From contig JADZBR010000318.1 of NCBI GenBank assembly GCA_020852035.1, positions 1 to 15,856 of the forward strand: a stretch of 15,856 nucleotides of DNA, written 5' to 3'. Below, piece by piece: positions 1-7,606 of this stretch (position 1 is the first letter of the stretch; each line of letters starts with the position of its first letter). The position numbers and the translations under genes are program-made. The notes below the pieces were generated by a model. It worked only from the letters and a program-made list of their open reading frames with translations, was not told the DNA's origin and made no database searches. The stretch comes from Caulobacteraceae bacterium (GTDB lineage: Bacteria; Pseudomonadota; Alphaproteobacteria; Caulobacterales; Caulobacteraceae).

Positions 1-156
1 CATCTTGATCAGCCGCAGGAAGACGTCGGTGGCGATGGAGAAATAGCCGGCCGCGGCCTTGGCCTGTTCAGCGTCGAGGGTCTGGTTGCAGATCCAGCCG
101 ACGATCACGCCCAGCACCATAGACGCGATCAGGAGGATCGTGAAAAGCCGGTTCAT
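1..156 (-). CDS. Dicarboxylate/amino acid:cation symporter, N-terminal fragment
   Basis: Only the first 52 codons lie in the window; the gene continues past the left edge. The peptide starts MNRLFTILLIASMVLGVIVG, which is a first membrane helix, and ends FLRLIKM, the conserved sequence before helix 2 in the DAACS family (GltP/DctA type). These inner-membrane carriers take up C4-dicarboxylates or acidic amino acids with protons or sodium. The ATG at 156-154 is preceded by GGAG four to five bases upstream, which supports this start. The gene is divergent from amn with 78 bp between the two starts. The substrate cannot be told from the N-terminus. Family confidence is fairly high because of the FLRLIKM block; the exact member is unknown. 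Confidence 0.75.
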   Translation of the reverse strand, partial: MNRLFTILLIASMVLGVIVGWICNQTLDAEQAKAAAGYFSIATDVFLRLIKM

Positions 157-234
157 ACACACTCCGAGATCGGGAAAGGCCGCCGCCCCGGCGCGCCGTC
201 TCGCCACCTTTGCACGGCCGCGCTAGACTACGCC

Positions 235-1683
235 ATGTCTGAATTGATCACGCCCAACGCCATCGTCGAGGCCCTGGAGGCGGAATACGCCGCCTCGATA
301 GACGCCCTGCGCACCGCCCTCAAAACCTTCATGGACGGCGGCGCGCCGCCGGACCTGGCCGTTCGCGCCGCCGGCGCCTTCGCCTATCCGGAGCTGCGGC
401 TCGTCTGGCCGGCGGGTCAGCGACCGCCCCGGCTCAGCCGCGCCTACGCCCGCATCTCCCAGCCCGGGTCCTATGCGGTCACGGTCACCCGCCCGGCGAT
501 GTTCCGCGACTACCTGCTGGAACAACTCACCCTCCTGATGCGCGACTTCCAGGTGAAGGTGGAGGTCGGCCGCTCGACCCAGGAGATCCCCTTTCCCTAT
601 GTGCTCGACGGCGCGGCCGACATCGCCCTGGCCGACGTCACCGCCGCCGAGATCGCCCGCCACTTCCCGACCACGGAGCTCGCCTTCATCGGCGACGAGG
701 TGCCGGACGGGGTGTGGTCGAGCGCGCTGGAGGCGGACCGGCCGCTGGCGCTGTTCGACGGCCTTAGGACCGATTTCTCGCTGGCGCGGCTGGCGCACTA
801 CACCGGCACGCCGGCCGATCATGTGCAGCCCTACATCCTGTTCACCAACTACCACCGCTATGTCGACGAGTTCGTGCGCTGGGGCTGCGGCCAGATCGCC
901 GAGGGGCGCTACAGCCGGCTGTCGGCGCCGGGCGGGGTGATCGTCGACGCCGCCACGCCCGAGCCGGAGCGCGCCGTCGCCGAGGCGCCCTGGCGGCGCC
1001 CCCAGATGCCCGCCTACCACCTGCTCGGTGGCGAGGGGCCGGGGATCACCCTGGTCAACATCGGCGTCGGCCCGCCGAACGCCAAGACCATCACCGATCA
1101 CCTGGCGGTGCTGCGGCCGCAGGCCTGGCTGATGATCGGCCACTGCGGGGGGCTGCGCGATTCCCAGACCATCGGCGACTACGTCCTGGCCCACGCCTAT
1201 CTGCGCGACGACCATGTGCTGGACGACGTGCTGCCGCCGGAGATCCCGATCCCGCCGATCGCCGAGATGCAGGTGGCGCTCGGCCGCGCGGCCGAGATCG
1301 TCACCGGCGAGGACGGCGAACTGCTCAAGCGGCGCCTGCGCACCGGCACGGTGGTGACCACCGACGACCGCAACTGGGAGCTACGCCACACGCTCTCGGC
1401 CCTGCGCTTCAACCAGTCGCGGGCCGTCGCCATCGACATGGAAAGCGCCACCATCGCCGCCCAGGGCTACCGCTTCCGGGTGCCCTACGGGACCCTGCTC
1501 TGCGTCTCCGACAAGCCTCTGCACGGCGAGATCAAGCTGCCCGGCCAGGCCAACGCCTTCTACGAGCGGGCCATCGGCCAGCACCTGCAGATCGGCATCG
1601 AGACCCTCAATGTGCTGAGCGGCGAGGGCTCGCGCCCGCATTCGCGCAAGCTGCGCAGCTTCGACGAGCCGCCGTTCCGCTAG
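235..1683 (+). CDS. amn: AMP nucleosidase
   Basis: Cytoplasmic enzyme that hydrolyses AMP to adenine and ribose 5-phosphate (EC 3.2.2.4), part of purine salvage and adenylate-pool control. The product has 482 residues, close to the E. coli enzyme (484). It has the family's two-part build: an N-terminal domain (about residues 1-170, including YPELRLVWP and RAYARISQPG) and a C-terminal nucleoside-phosphorylase-like domain. In the latter are GHCGG (302-306), DMES (401-404, the purine-family Met-Glu region) and SDKPLHGE (425-432), whose Asp426 matches the family's catalytic aspartate. The start at 235 fits the family N-terminus (LITPNAIVEALE), but no clear Shine-Dalgarno sequence precedes it. The stop TAG (1681-1683) overlaps the stop of the convergent hydrolase gene. 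Confidence 0.95.
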   Translation: MSELITPNAIVEALEAEYAASIDALRTALKTFMDGGAPPDLAVRAAGAFAYPELRLVWPAGQRPPRLSRAYARISQPGSYAVTVTRPAMFRDYLLEQLTLLMRDFQVKVEVGRSTQEIPFPYVLDGAADIALADVTAAEIARHFPTTELAFIGDEVPDGVWSSALEADRPLALFDGLRTDFSLARLAHYTGTPADHVQPYILFTNYHRYVDEFVRWGCGQIAEGRYSRLSAPGGVIVDAATPEPERAVAEAPWRRPQMPAYHLLGGEGPGITLVNIGVGPPNAKTITDHLAVLRPQAWLMIGHCGGLRDSQTIGDYVLAHAYLRDDHVLDDVLPPEIPIPPIAEMQVALGRAAEIVTGEDGELLKRRLRTGTVVTTDDRNWELRHTLSALRFNQSRAVAIDMESATIAAQGYRFRVPYGTLLCVSDKPLHGEIKLPGQANAFYERAIGQHLQIGIETLNVLSGEGSRPHSRKLRSFDEPPFR

Positions 1684-2558
1684 TCCGAGGCCAGCGCCGC
1701 CAGCCGCTCACGCACCAGCTCGCGCCGCTCCATCGGCAGGAAGTGGGTGGTTCCCGGCACGGTCTCGACGCGGATGCGGCCGCCGTCCGGGTCCGGCTCG
1801 AAGCGGCAGGTGGAGCCCTCCTCGGCGCGCCAGACCTCCACCGGGCAGCGGGTGCGGGCGAAGGCGCCGGCGGTGTCGTGCTGGTGCGAGGTGAAGTTGG
1901 ACGCCTCCCAGGCCGGCGCGCAGGCCAGCTCCACCTGCCCGTCATCGCGATCCACGAAGCCGCCCGCCACGTAGTCGGCGACCATCTCCAGGGGCCAGGT
2001 CTTGAACGCGCCACGTCCGGTGTAGGCCGCCAGCACCGCCTCGCGGCTGTCGAACACCGCCCGTCGTCGCCGCGCGCCGACCGCCAGGGGCGACTCGGCG
2101 AACTGCGCGGGGTCGGCGCCGCGCACGGCGTCCGGCGACATGATCACCGGGTCGAAGAGGCCCAGCGCCTTCACCCGCGCCGGCGCCTCGGCCGCCGCCA
2201 TCAGGCTCGTCGCCCCGCCCATCGAGTGGCCGGCCAGGACCACGGGCGGGCCGTCGAGGGCCTCCAGCAGAGCCAGCAAATCGTCGCGCAGCCCATGCCA
2301 GCTGGTGCGGCCTTCCATCTGCGTCGGCAGGCGGGTCGCGCCGTGGCCGCGCAGGTCGATCGCCATCACCCGCAGCGTCCGGCCCAGCGGCGCCAGCAGG
2401 CTCGTATAGGTTCGGCCGTTGAAGCCGTTGGCGTGCGACCACAGCACATCGACGGGCCGGTCCGGCGGACCCCATTCCAACACCGCCATGCCGCCGCCGC
2501 GCGCGGGTAGGTCGATCAGGCGCGGCGCGGCCACGCCCTCTGAAGGCAGCTCGGTCAC
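1680..2558 (-). CDS. Alpha/beta hydrolase
   Basis: A 292-residue serine hydrolase of the alpha/beta fold; substrate unknown, probably cytoplasmic because no signal peptide is seen. Visible parts are the oxyanion-hole region SHANGFNG (41-48), DLRGHG (68-73), the nucleophile elbow GHSMGG (110-115, Ser112), and a C-terminal PGTTHFLPME with the probable catalytic His272. A catalytic acid is expected between them but was not pinned down. The frame stays open for almost 600 codons upstream, but homology begins only near the GTG at 2558, which gives a normal family length and has GGGGA a few bases upstream. The membrane-protein gene ends 68 bp upstream on the same strand, so the two may be co-transcribed. 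The 3' end overlaps the amn stop by 4 bp. Confidence 0.85.
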   Translation of the reverse strand: MTELPSEGVAAPRLIDLPARGGGMAVLEWGPPDRPVDVLWSHANGFNGRTYTSLLAPLGRTLRVMAIDLRGHGATRLPTQMEGRTSWHGLRDDLLALLEALDGPPVVLAGHSMGGATSLMAAAEAPARVKALGLFDPVIMSPDAVRGADPAQFAESPLAVGARRRRAVFDSREAVLAAYTGRGAFKTWPLEMVADYVAGGFVDRDDGQVELACAPAWEASNFTSHQHDTAGAFARTRCPVEVWRAEEGSTCRFEPDPDGGRIRVETVPGTTHFLPMERRELVRERLAALASD

Positions 2559-2626
2559 AGGCGATCCCCGACGGTTTCGCCCCCTTGTTCCCGATCGCGA
2601 CGGCCGGGTCGAGCCCGGACGTGGCG

Positions 2627-4591
2627 TCAGGGCGCGGCTCGGCCGCCCGCCAGCGGCGAGACCCGCACCTGCTTGAGGAAGACGCCGAGGGCGCGCGGTT
2701 CGCCGGCGGCCGGGCCGACCGGCGCGGGGTTGTCGATGTAGAACTCCAGGGCAAGCCGCTCGCCCGGCCGGGCCAGGCCGCGCGGACTGTCCAGGCGATA
2801 GACGCCGGGGCCGGGGCGCACCTGCCAGCGGACCCTGCGAGCGTTGTCCTGCGCGACAGCCACCCGCCGCGGTTCGCCCGTGGCGGAGGGATAGCCCTCC
2901 AGGTCGAACTCCAGCCTGATCCCGCCCTCGGCGTAGGTGGGCATCAGCAGCAGCAGGCCCGCGAGCCTGGACGACGACCACACGCCCGTCGGCTCGGCCG
3001 GACCCCAGCCGGGGCCGATCGCCAGGTTGCGGCCGCCGGCGAACGATTCGACATAGGCCTGGTCCAGCTGGGCGGCGGACGCCCGGGGGGTCAGGCCCCG
3101 CCCGCAGGCGGCGAATCCGGCCAGCCGCCGGCAGTCGTCGCGTCCCGGCGGCATGGCGGCCTCGTCCATCAGCACGGTGATCCGAGGGTCGTGCGGGCCG
3201 GCCGGAACATGCATGTCCCACCGCAGCTCGCAGCCCGCCGCCCGCCGCGCCACGCCGCCGCCGCGCACGGCGGCCAGCGACAGGCGGTCCATCAGCCCGC
3301 GGTCGCCGGGTTGCGGCCGGCAGGCGGGCGTCAGCAGCCAGGCCCGCCTGGCCCAGGCGCTGGCGTCCAGGCCGTCCAGCTTGACCGCGGGCGAGGCGAC
3401 GCGGCGGCCGGCGGTCAGCACGGGCGCGGCGTCGACGGCCTGCACGGCCAGCGCCAGCGCCAGCGCCGCGGGCGTCCAGCGTCGCCACCCCGTCTCGATC
3501 GCCACCAGCGCCAGGGCCAGGGCCGCGTAGGCGGGCGCTTCCAGATACGCCGCCTCCAGCCGCAATCGGCCCGGCGGGCCGGACAGCTGCGCCCCGGCGA
3601 GCTCGAAAGCCGCCAGCCCGGCGAGCGCGGCGGCGAGCGGTGCGAACCTGCGCCAGGCCGCACGCTCGGGCCAGGCTTGGGCGCGGAGGGTCAACCCGAT
3701 CGCGACGAGGAGCGCCAGCAGGACGCCGATCCCCGGATAGACCGGCGCCGCGACCCTGGGCGACAGGGCCGCCGGGCCGATCCCGCCGCTGAGCAGGAAG
3801 GCGGCCGCGGCGGCGGCGAGGGCCAGGCGCAACGCCCCCTCGGCGGCGCGCGGCGCGGCCCGCGCGCGGTGCTGGGCGATCTCCGAGACCGCCGCGGCGG
3901 CGAACAGCGCGGCGACCGGCGCGGCGTGCGCGGTGTGCAGGCCCATCGCCGCGGCGATCAGCCCGCAGAACATCAGCACCCGTCCCGGGGTCAGGCCCCG
4001 GCGGGCGCTGGCGACCGCCACGGCCAGGGCGAGGATGACCACCGCATGGCCGCTCGCCGCCGGCGCGGACGGCTGTGGGGCCAGCCAGGGCACGAGCAGC
4101 AGAGCCAGGCCCGCGCCCGCGGCCAGGACGCTCCAGCGCCGGGCGCCCATGACATGCAGCAGCAGCACCATCGCCACCGGCTGCGCCAGCCATGCCAGGG
4201 CGAGGCCGAGTCCGAGCGGATTGAAGGCGCCGTCGAGCGCCAAAGCCTTCAGCCCGGCGATCATCCAGGGCGCGGCGCCCGCGCCGACGGCCAGCGTCGG
4301 CTCCGGCCCGGGCATGCGGGGGGCGGTGGTCAGCGGGAAGACCCACGGCTCGCGGAAGATCGCCTCGCCGACAGCCAGGGCGCCGGCGAGCGCCCCCGGC
4401 GGGTCGCGCCAGACGGCCGCGCCGGCGCAGGCCCAGTCCCAGCCGAAGGCCAGCTGGAACAGCCCGGCCGCAAGCGCCAGGCCCGCCAGGACGGCCAGGG
4501 CGGCGGGCTGGCGCAGGGCGTTCAGACCCGCCGACAAGCCGCTTTGCACCGCCACGCCCTTGCCATACCCTCGGCCCTGCAAGCCCTGCAT
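2627..4591 (-). CDS. Multi-pass membrane protein with C-terminal soluble domain, DUF6311/GT-C-like
   Basis: A 654-residue protein with a long run of Ala/Leu-rich membrane helices (about residues 28-420) and a soluble, probably periplasmic C-terminus. The first loop after helix 1 holds WRDPPGA and FREPWVFPLT, followed by a helix-rich region, an arrangement like DUF6311-type proteins, thought to be GT-C-like glycosyltransferases. The C-terminal part has GWGPAEPTGVW (528-538) and then beta-rich sequence ending in LGVFLKQVRVSPL, like a beta-sandwich module seen in envelope sugar-modifying proteins. Function is not known. Start: the ATG at 4591 has only a weak AAGG 11 bases upstream. A GTG at 4549 (AAGGG seven bases upstream) would give 640 residues and a wider divergent gap. 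The gene is divergent from the glycosylation cluster, which fits an envelope-glycan role. Confidence 0.7.
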   Translation of the reverse strand: MQGLQGRGYGKGVAVQSGLSAGLNALRQPAALAVLAGLALAAGLFQLAFGWDWACAGAAVWRDPPGALAGALAVGEAIFREPWVFPLTTAPRMPGPEPTLAVGAGAAPWMIAGLKALALDGAFNPLGLGLALAWLAQPVAMVLLLHVMGARRWSVLAAGAGLALLLVPWLAPQPSAPAASGHAVVILALAVAVASARRGLTPGRVLMFCGLIAAAMGLHTAHAAPVAALFAAAAVSEIAQHRARAAPRAAEGALRLALAAAAAAFLLSGGIGPAALSPRVAAPVYPGIGVLLALLVAIGLTLRAQAWPERAAWRRFAPLAAALAGLAAFELAGAQLSGPPGRLRLEAAYLEAPAYAALALALVAIETGWRRWTPAALALALAVQAVDAAPVLTAGRRVASPAVKLDGLDASAWARRAWLLTPACRPQPGDRGLMDRLSLAAVRGGGVARRAAGCELRWDMHVPAGPHDPRITVLMDEAAMPPGRDDCRRLAGFAACGRGLTPRASAAQLDQAYVESFAGGRNLAIGPGWGPAEPTGVWSSSRLAGLLLLMPTYAEGGIRLEFDLEGYPSATGEPRRVAVAQDNARRVRWQVRPGPGVYRLDSPRGLARPGERLALEFYIDNPAPVGPAAGEPRALGVFLKQVRVSPLAGGRAAP

Positions 4592-4635
4592 CGGGCGACC
4601 AGCCTTAGCCGCTTCATCGGGTCCTGAACATCGCC
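4592..4635. promoter_or_regulatory. Short divergent intergenic region
   Basis: Only 44 bp separate the start codons of the DUF6311-like gene (minus) and the PIG-V-like gene (plus). Both promoters must lie here or inside the opposite coding starts. No convincing -35/-10 pair was recognised. Confidence 0.3.
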
Positions 4636-5832
4636 ATGACGGCGCCAGCGGCGCACGCCCCCTCGTCCCGATCCCCAGGGCCCGCCCTGGCCTTGGCGCC
4701 GGTGCTGGCGCACGCGCTCCTGTCGCGGGTTCTCTTCGACCTGGCCTTCGTGTTCGGCGCGGTCTTCCGGGAACAGGGCCTCGATCCGGGCCGCGAGCGC
4801 CCCTGGCCGGGGCTGGCGGCGGTCATCGACCATCTGGCCGAAAGCGCGGTCAGCTATGGAGACTTCGGCTGGTACAGGCTGGTCGCCCGGCGCGGCTACG
4901 ACGCCGCGCCCTTCGCCGCCGACATGGAGCACAACTGGGCCTTCTTCCCGCTGCACCCGCTGCTGATCCGCCTCGTCGAACGGCCGGAGCTCCAGTTCCT
5001 GGCCGCCCATGCGGCGTTCCTGGGATCGATCGGGCTGCTGTTCGCCTACCTGCGGCGGGCCACCGACGAGAAGACCGCCACGGCCGCGGCGCTGCTGGTC
5101 GCCTATTTCCCCTTCTCCTTCTCCATTTCGCAGTTCCGGCCGGAACCCTTCCTGCTCTTCTTCTCGGTCCTCGCCCTCTGGCTGGCCCAGCGCGGCCGGC
5201 GCTGGGACGCGGCCATCGCCGCCGCCGTCGCGGGCCTGGCCAAGCCGAACGCCTTCCTGCTCTCGCTGCTGTTGCTGCCCGAAGCCTGGCGGCGGCGCCC
5301 GCGGCTCGATCTGAAGGACGTGCTGAGCCAGCTGCGACCGAGCACGATCGTCCTGCTCGCCGCCCCGGCCAGCGGGCTGGTGTTCATGAGCCTGCACCTC
5401 TGGGGCCTCACCGGCGATCCGTTCGCGTGGGCGAAGATCCAGTCGGCCTGGGGCGCGAAGTTCCTGGTGACGCCCGGCCAGCACTGGCGCGACCTCTTCG
5501 CCCATCCGATGCTGGTCGGCCGCGGCGGCTGGGATCCGGTGCTGCTGAACTGGCTGGCCTTCTTCGCCGCGGCCCTGGGCCTGGCCGCGCTGCTGGCGAA
5601 ACGACGGTTCGTCTTCGCCGGCTATGTGGCGCTCTACGTGGGGCTCACCTTCAGCAACCACGGGGTGTTCGTCATCGGCAAGCATCTGTCCACCTGCTTC
5701 CCCGCCTTCGTCGGCCTGGCGCTGCTCCTGCGCCGTGAGCAGCTCCTGCAGCTGGCGGTGATCCTCTCAGCCGCGCTGCTGACGCTCAACGGCCTGTTCG
5801 GCGGGCTCGGGTTCCTCTTCGTGCGCGCCTGA
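4636..5832 (+). CDS. PIG-V-like GT-C mannosyltransferase
   Basis: A 398-residue multi-pass inner-membrane protein of the GT-C fold, resembling bacterial relatives of GPI mannosyltransferase PIG-V/Gpi18 (COG5542 type). Such enzymes use a polyprenyl-phosphate sugar as donor on the outer face of the membrane. After the first helix comes a long loop with DFGWYRLVARRGY (76-88) and HNWAFFPLHPLL (99-110), the family's most typical block. RPEPF (168-172) and AKPNAF (202-206) follow within the later helices, and at least eight hydrophobic segments are visible. It is the first gene of a plus-strand cluster with a GtrB-like enzyme and GtrA, which could supply its lipid-linked donor. Donor and acceptor are unknown. 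The ATG at 4636 has no strong ribosome-binding site but gives a sensible cytoplasmic N-terminus before helix 1. Confidence 0.82.
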   Translation: MTAPAAHAPSSRSPGPALALAPVLAHALLSRVLFDLAFVFGAVFREQGLDPGRERPWPGLAAVIDHLAESAVSYGDFGWYRLVARRGYDAAPFAADMEHNWAFFPLHPLLIRLVERPELQFLAAHAAFLGSIGLLFAYLRRATDEKTATAAALLVAYFPFSFSISQFRPEPFLLFFSVLALWLAQRGRRWDAAIAAAVAGLAKPNAFLLSLLLLPEAWRRRPRLDLKDVLSQLRPSTIVLLAAPASGLVFMSLHLWGLTGDPFAWAKIQSAWGAKFLVTPGQHWRDLFAHPMLVGRGGWDPVLLNWLAFFAAALGLAALLAKRRFVFAGYVALYVGLTFSNHGVFVIGKHLSTCFPAFVGLALLLRREQLLQLAVILSAALLTLNGLFGGLGFLFVRA

Positions 5833-5849
5833 GACGCGCCAAAACGCCG

Positions 5850-5889
5850 GCTTGCGCGCCGGGCGCATCGACGCCACAAGCGCGCAAGC
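5850..5889 (+). repeat. 10-bp perfect inverted repeat between two cluster genes
   Basis: GCTTGCGCGC (5850-5859) is matched exactly by GCGCGCAAGC (5880-5889) with a 20-base loop. It fills most of the gap between the PIG-V-like gene and the GtrB-like gene. No T-run follows, so a simple intrinsic terminator is unlikely. It could stabilise mRNA ends or attenuate transcription. Confidence 0.5.
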
Positions 5890-5895
5890 ACCACC

Positions 5896-5899
5896 GGAG
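5896..5899 (+). promoter_or_regulatory. Ribosome-binding site supporting a CTG start
   Basis: GGAG lies 10 bases before the CTG at 5910. It is the only Shine-Dalgarno-like sequence placed to start the GtrB-like gene upstream of its first beta strand, and the frame has no ATG, GTG or TTG from its last stop (5736-5738) down to 5976. Confidence 0.5.
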
Positions 5900-5909
5900 C
5901 CCGACGCCC

Positions 5910-6878
5910 CTGACCGACGCCACGCCCCCCGCCCCGCGCGAGATCGCCGGCAAGCGGCTGTCGATCATCGCCCCGGTGCATAACGAAGAGCCGGTGCTGC
6001 CGCTGTTCTACCAGCGCCTTCGCGAGGCGCTCGACGCGGTCCATCCCGACTACGAGATCGTCTGCGTCAACGACGGCAGCCGCGACGCCAGCCTGGCGGT
6101 GATGCTGGCCCACCGGGCCGGCGATCCGCGCATCAAGATCGTCAACCTGTCGCGCAACTTCGGCAAGGAGGTCGCCCTCTCCGCGGGCCTCGACGCCTGC
6201 ACCGGAGACCTCGTCGTGCCGATCGACGTCGACCTGCAGGACCCGCCGGAGTTGATCGCCGAGTTCATCGCCAAGTGGCGCGAGGGCTACGACGTGGTCT
6301 ACGGCGTGCGCGTCGACCGCTCAGCCGACACGGCGCTGAAGCGCTGGACCTCGCACAACTTCTACCGGCTGTTCAACCGCATCTCCGACGTGCCGAGGCC
6401 CTACAACGCCGGCGACTGCCGGCTGATGGACCGGCGGGTGGTGGAGGTGCTGAAACAGCTGCCCGAGCGCAACCGCTTCATGAAGGGCCTCTTCGCCTGG
6501 GTCGGGTTCAGGCAGGTCGGCGTCGACTATGTGCGCCCGGCGCGCGCGGCGGGGCAGACCTCGTTCCGTTACTGGCGGCTCTGGAACTTCGCGCTCGATG
6601 GCCTGACCTCGTTCTCCAGCCTGCCGATCCGGGTGTGGAGCTATGTCGGCGCGGCGGCCGGCGTGGGCGCGGTCCTGGCCGCCCTGGCGCTGATCGCGCG
6701 GACCCTGATCCACGGGCGCGACGTGCCGGGCTACCCGTCGATCGTGGTGCTGATCCTGCTCTCCTTCGGGGTGCAGATGCTGGCGATCGGCGCGCTCGGC
6801 GAATACGTCTCGCGCATCTATCAGGAGGTGAAGGGCCGCCCGCTCTACGTTGTCGACGGGCGCTACGGGTTCGACTGA
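5910..6878 (+). CDS. GtrB/ArnC-like polyprenyl-phosphate glycosyltransferase (GT2)
   Basis: Family-2 glycosyltransferase with two C-terminal membrane helices, the build of GtrB, ArnC and DPM1-like enzymes that move a sugar from a nucleotide donor to a polyprenyl phosphate on the cytoplasmic face. Counted from the CTG at 5910 (322 residues), it shows RLSIIAPVHNEE (16-27, first beta strand and nucleotide-binding turn), VNDGSRD (53-59), LSRNFGKE (80-87), DVDLQDPPE (106-114, the metal-binding acidic motif), and two hydrophobic helices near residues 230-295 ending in YVSRIYQEVKGRPLY. The only in-frame canonical start, GTG at 5976, would remove the first beta strand, so I place the start at CTG, preceded by GGAG and reading (M)TDATPP. 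The stop TGA overlaps the next gene's ATG (TGATG). The sugar is unknown. Confidence 0.85.
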   Translation: MTDATPPAPREIAGKRLSIIAPVHNEEPVLPLFYQRLREALDAVHPDYEIVCVNDGSRDASLAVMLAHRAGDPRIKIVNLSRNFGKEVALSAGLDACTGDLVVPIDVDLQDPPELIAEFIAKWREGYDVVYGVRVDRSADTALKRWTSHNFYRLFNRISDVPRPYNAGDCRLMDRRVVEVLKQLPERNRFMKGLFAWVGFRQVGVDYVRPARAAGQTSFRYWRLWNFALDGLTSFSSLPIRVWSYVGAAAGVGAVLAALALIARTLIHGRDVPGYPSIVVLILLSFGVQMLAIGALGEYVSRIYQEVKGRPLYVVDGRYGFD

Positions 6879-7606
6879 TGGAACGGGTCATCTACGACCG
6901 CATCAAGGAGCTGGAGCAGGACCACTGGTGGTTCGTGGCCCGGCGCGACATCCTGCGCCAGGAACTGAGGCGCCTGAACCTGCCGGCGGACGCCCGCATC
7001 CTGGAGGTCGGCTGCGGCGCCGGCGGTAACATCCCGCTGCTGCAAGAGTTCGGAACGGTCGAGGCCCTGGAGCCGGACGCCCCTTCCCGCGCCTATGTGA
7101 CCGAGCGCACCGGGGTGGCGGTGCAGGGCGGCCTGCTGCCCGACGGCCTTCCATACCAGCCGCGGGCCTTCGACCTGGTCTGCGCCTTCGACGTGATCGA
7201 GCATGTGGACGAGGACGCCGCCTCGGTCGCCGCCCTGGCCCGGCTGGTGAAGCCCGGCGGCGCCATGCTCACCGCCGTGCCGGCCTATCAGTGGCTGTGG
7301 AGCCATCACGACGAGCTGCACCACCACAAGCGGCGCTATCGGCGCTCCGACTATCGCCGGCTCTTCGAGGCGGCCGGCCTCAAGGTCGAGAAAGCTAGCT
7401 ATTTCAATACGCTGCTGTTCGCGCCGGCCTGGGCGCAGCGGACCGTGAAGAAGCTGACCGGCTCCACCGAACCGGACGACGCCATGCCGCCGGCCTGGCT
7501 GAACGGGTTGCTCACCGGCGTCTTCCGCGCCGAGAAGGGCTGGCTGGCGCACGCCGACCTGCCGTTCGGCATGTCGATCGTGCTGGCGGCGCGCAAGCCG
7601 GCATGA
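6878..7606 (+). CDS. Class I SAM-dependent methyltransferase
   Basis: A 242-residue methyltransferase, probably cytoplasmic. It has motif I ILEVGCGAGGN (41-51), an acidic LEPDAPS strand end after motif II, and a VCAFDVIEHVDED block typical of the Methyltransf_11/Ubi-like group. Later comes HHHKRRYRRSDYRRLFEAAG, common in methyltransferases encoded in polysaccharide clusters. The N-terminus has DHWWFVARRDIL, also usual for this group. The ATG at 6878 overlaps the stop of the GtrB-like gene, so translation is probably coupled. The acceptor is unknown; from context it may be a sugar, a lipid-linked sugar or another envelope molecule. A long upstream extension of the frame lies inside the glycosyltransferase gene and is not coding. 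Confidence 0.87.
   Translation: MERVIYDRIKELEQDHWWFVARRDILRQELRRLNLPADARILEVGCGAGGNIPLLQEFGTVEALEPDAPSRAYVTERTGVAVQGGLLPDGLPYQPRAFDLVCAFDVIEHVDEDAASVAALARLVKPGGAMLTAVPAYQWLWSHHDELHHHKRRYRRSDYRRLFEAAGLKVEKASYFNTLLFAPAWAQRTVKKLTGSTEPDDAMPPAWLNGLLTGVFRAEKGWLAHADLPFGMSIVLAARKPA

Noticed and set aside
2559..4346. Open extension of the hydrolase frame upstream, giving an apparent 888-residue protein
   Set aside because: The added part is Arg/Gly/Ala/Pro-rich, matches no family and lies inside the membrane-protein gene on the same strand in another frame. It is a product of the high GC content.
2585..4627. 680-residue plus-strand open frame
   Set aside because: Low-complexity Arg/Gly/Gln/Pro sequence opposite the membrane-protein gene, whose hydrophobic helices and C-terminal motifs are much more convincing.
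5976..6878. GTG at 5976 as the start of the GtrB-like gene
   Set aside because: It would remove the conserved first beta strand (RLSIIAPV), has no ribosome-binding site, and falls within the HNEE motif region.
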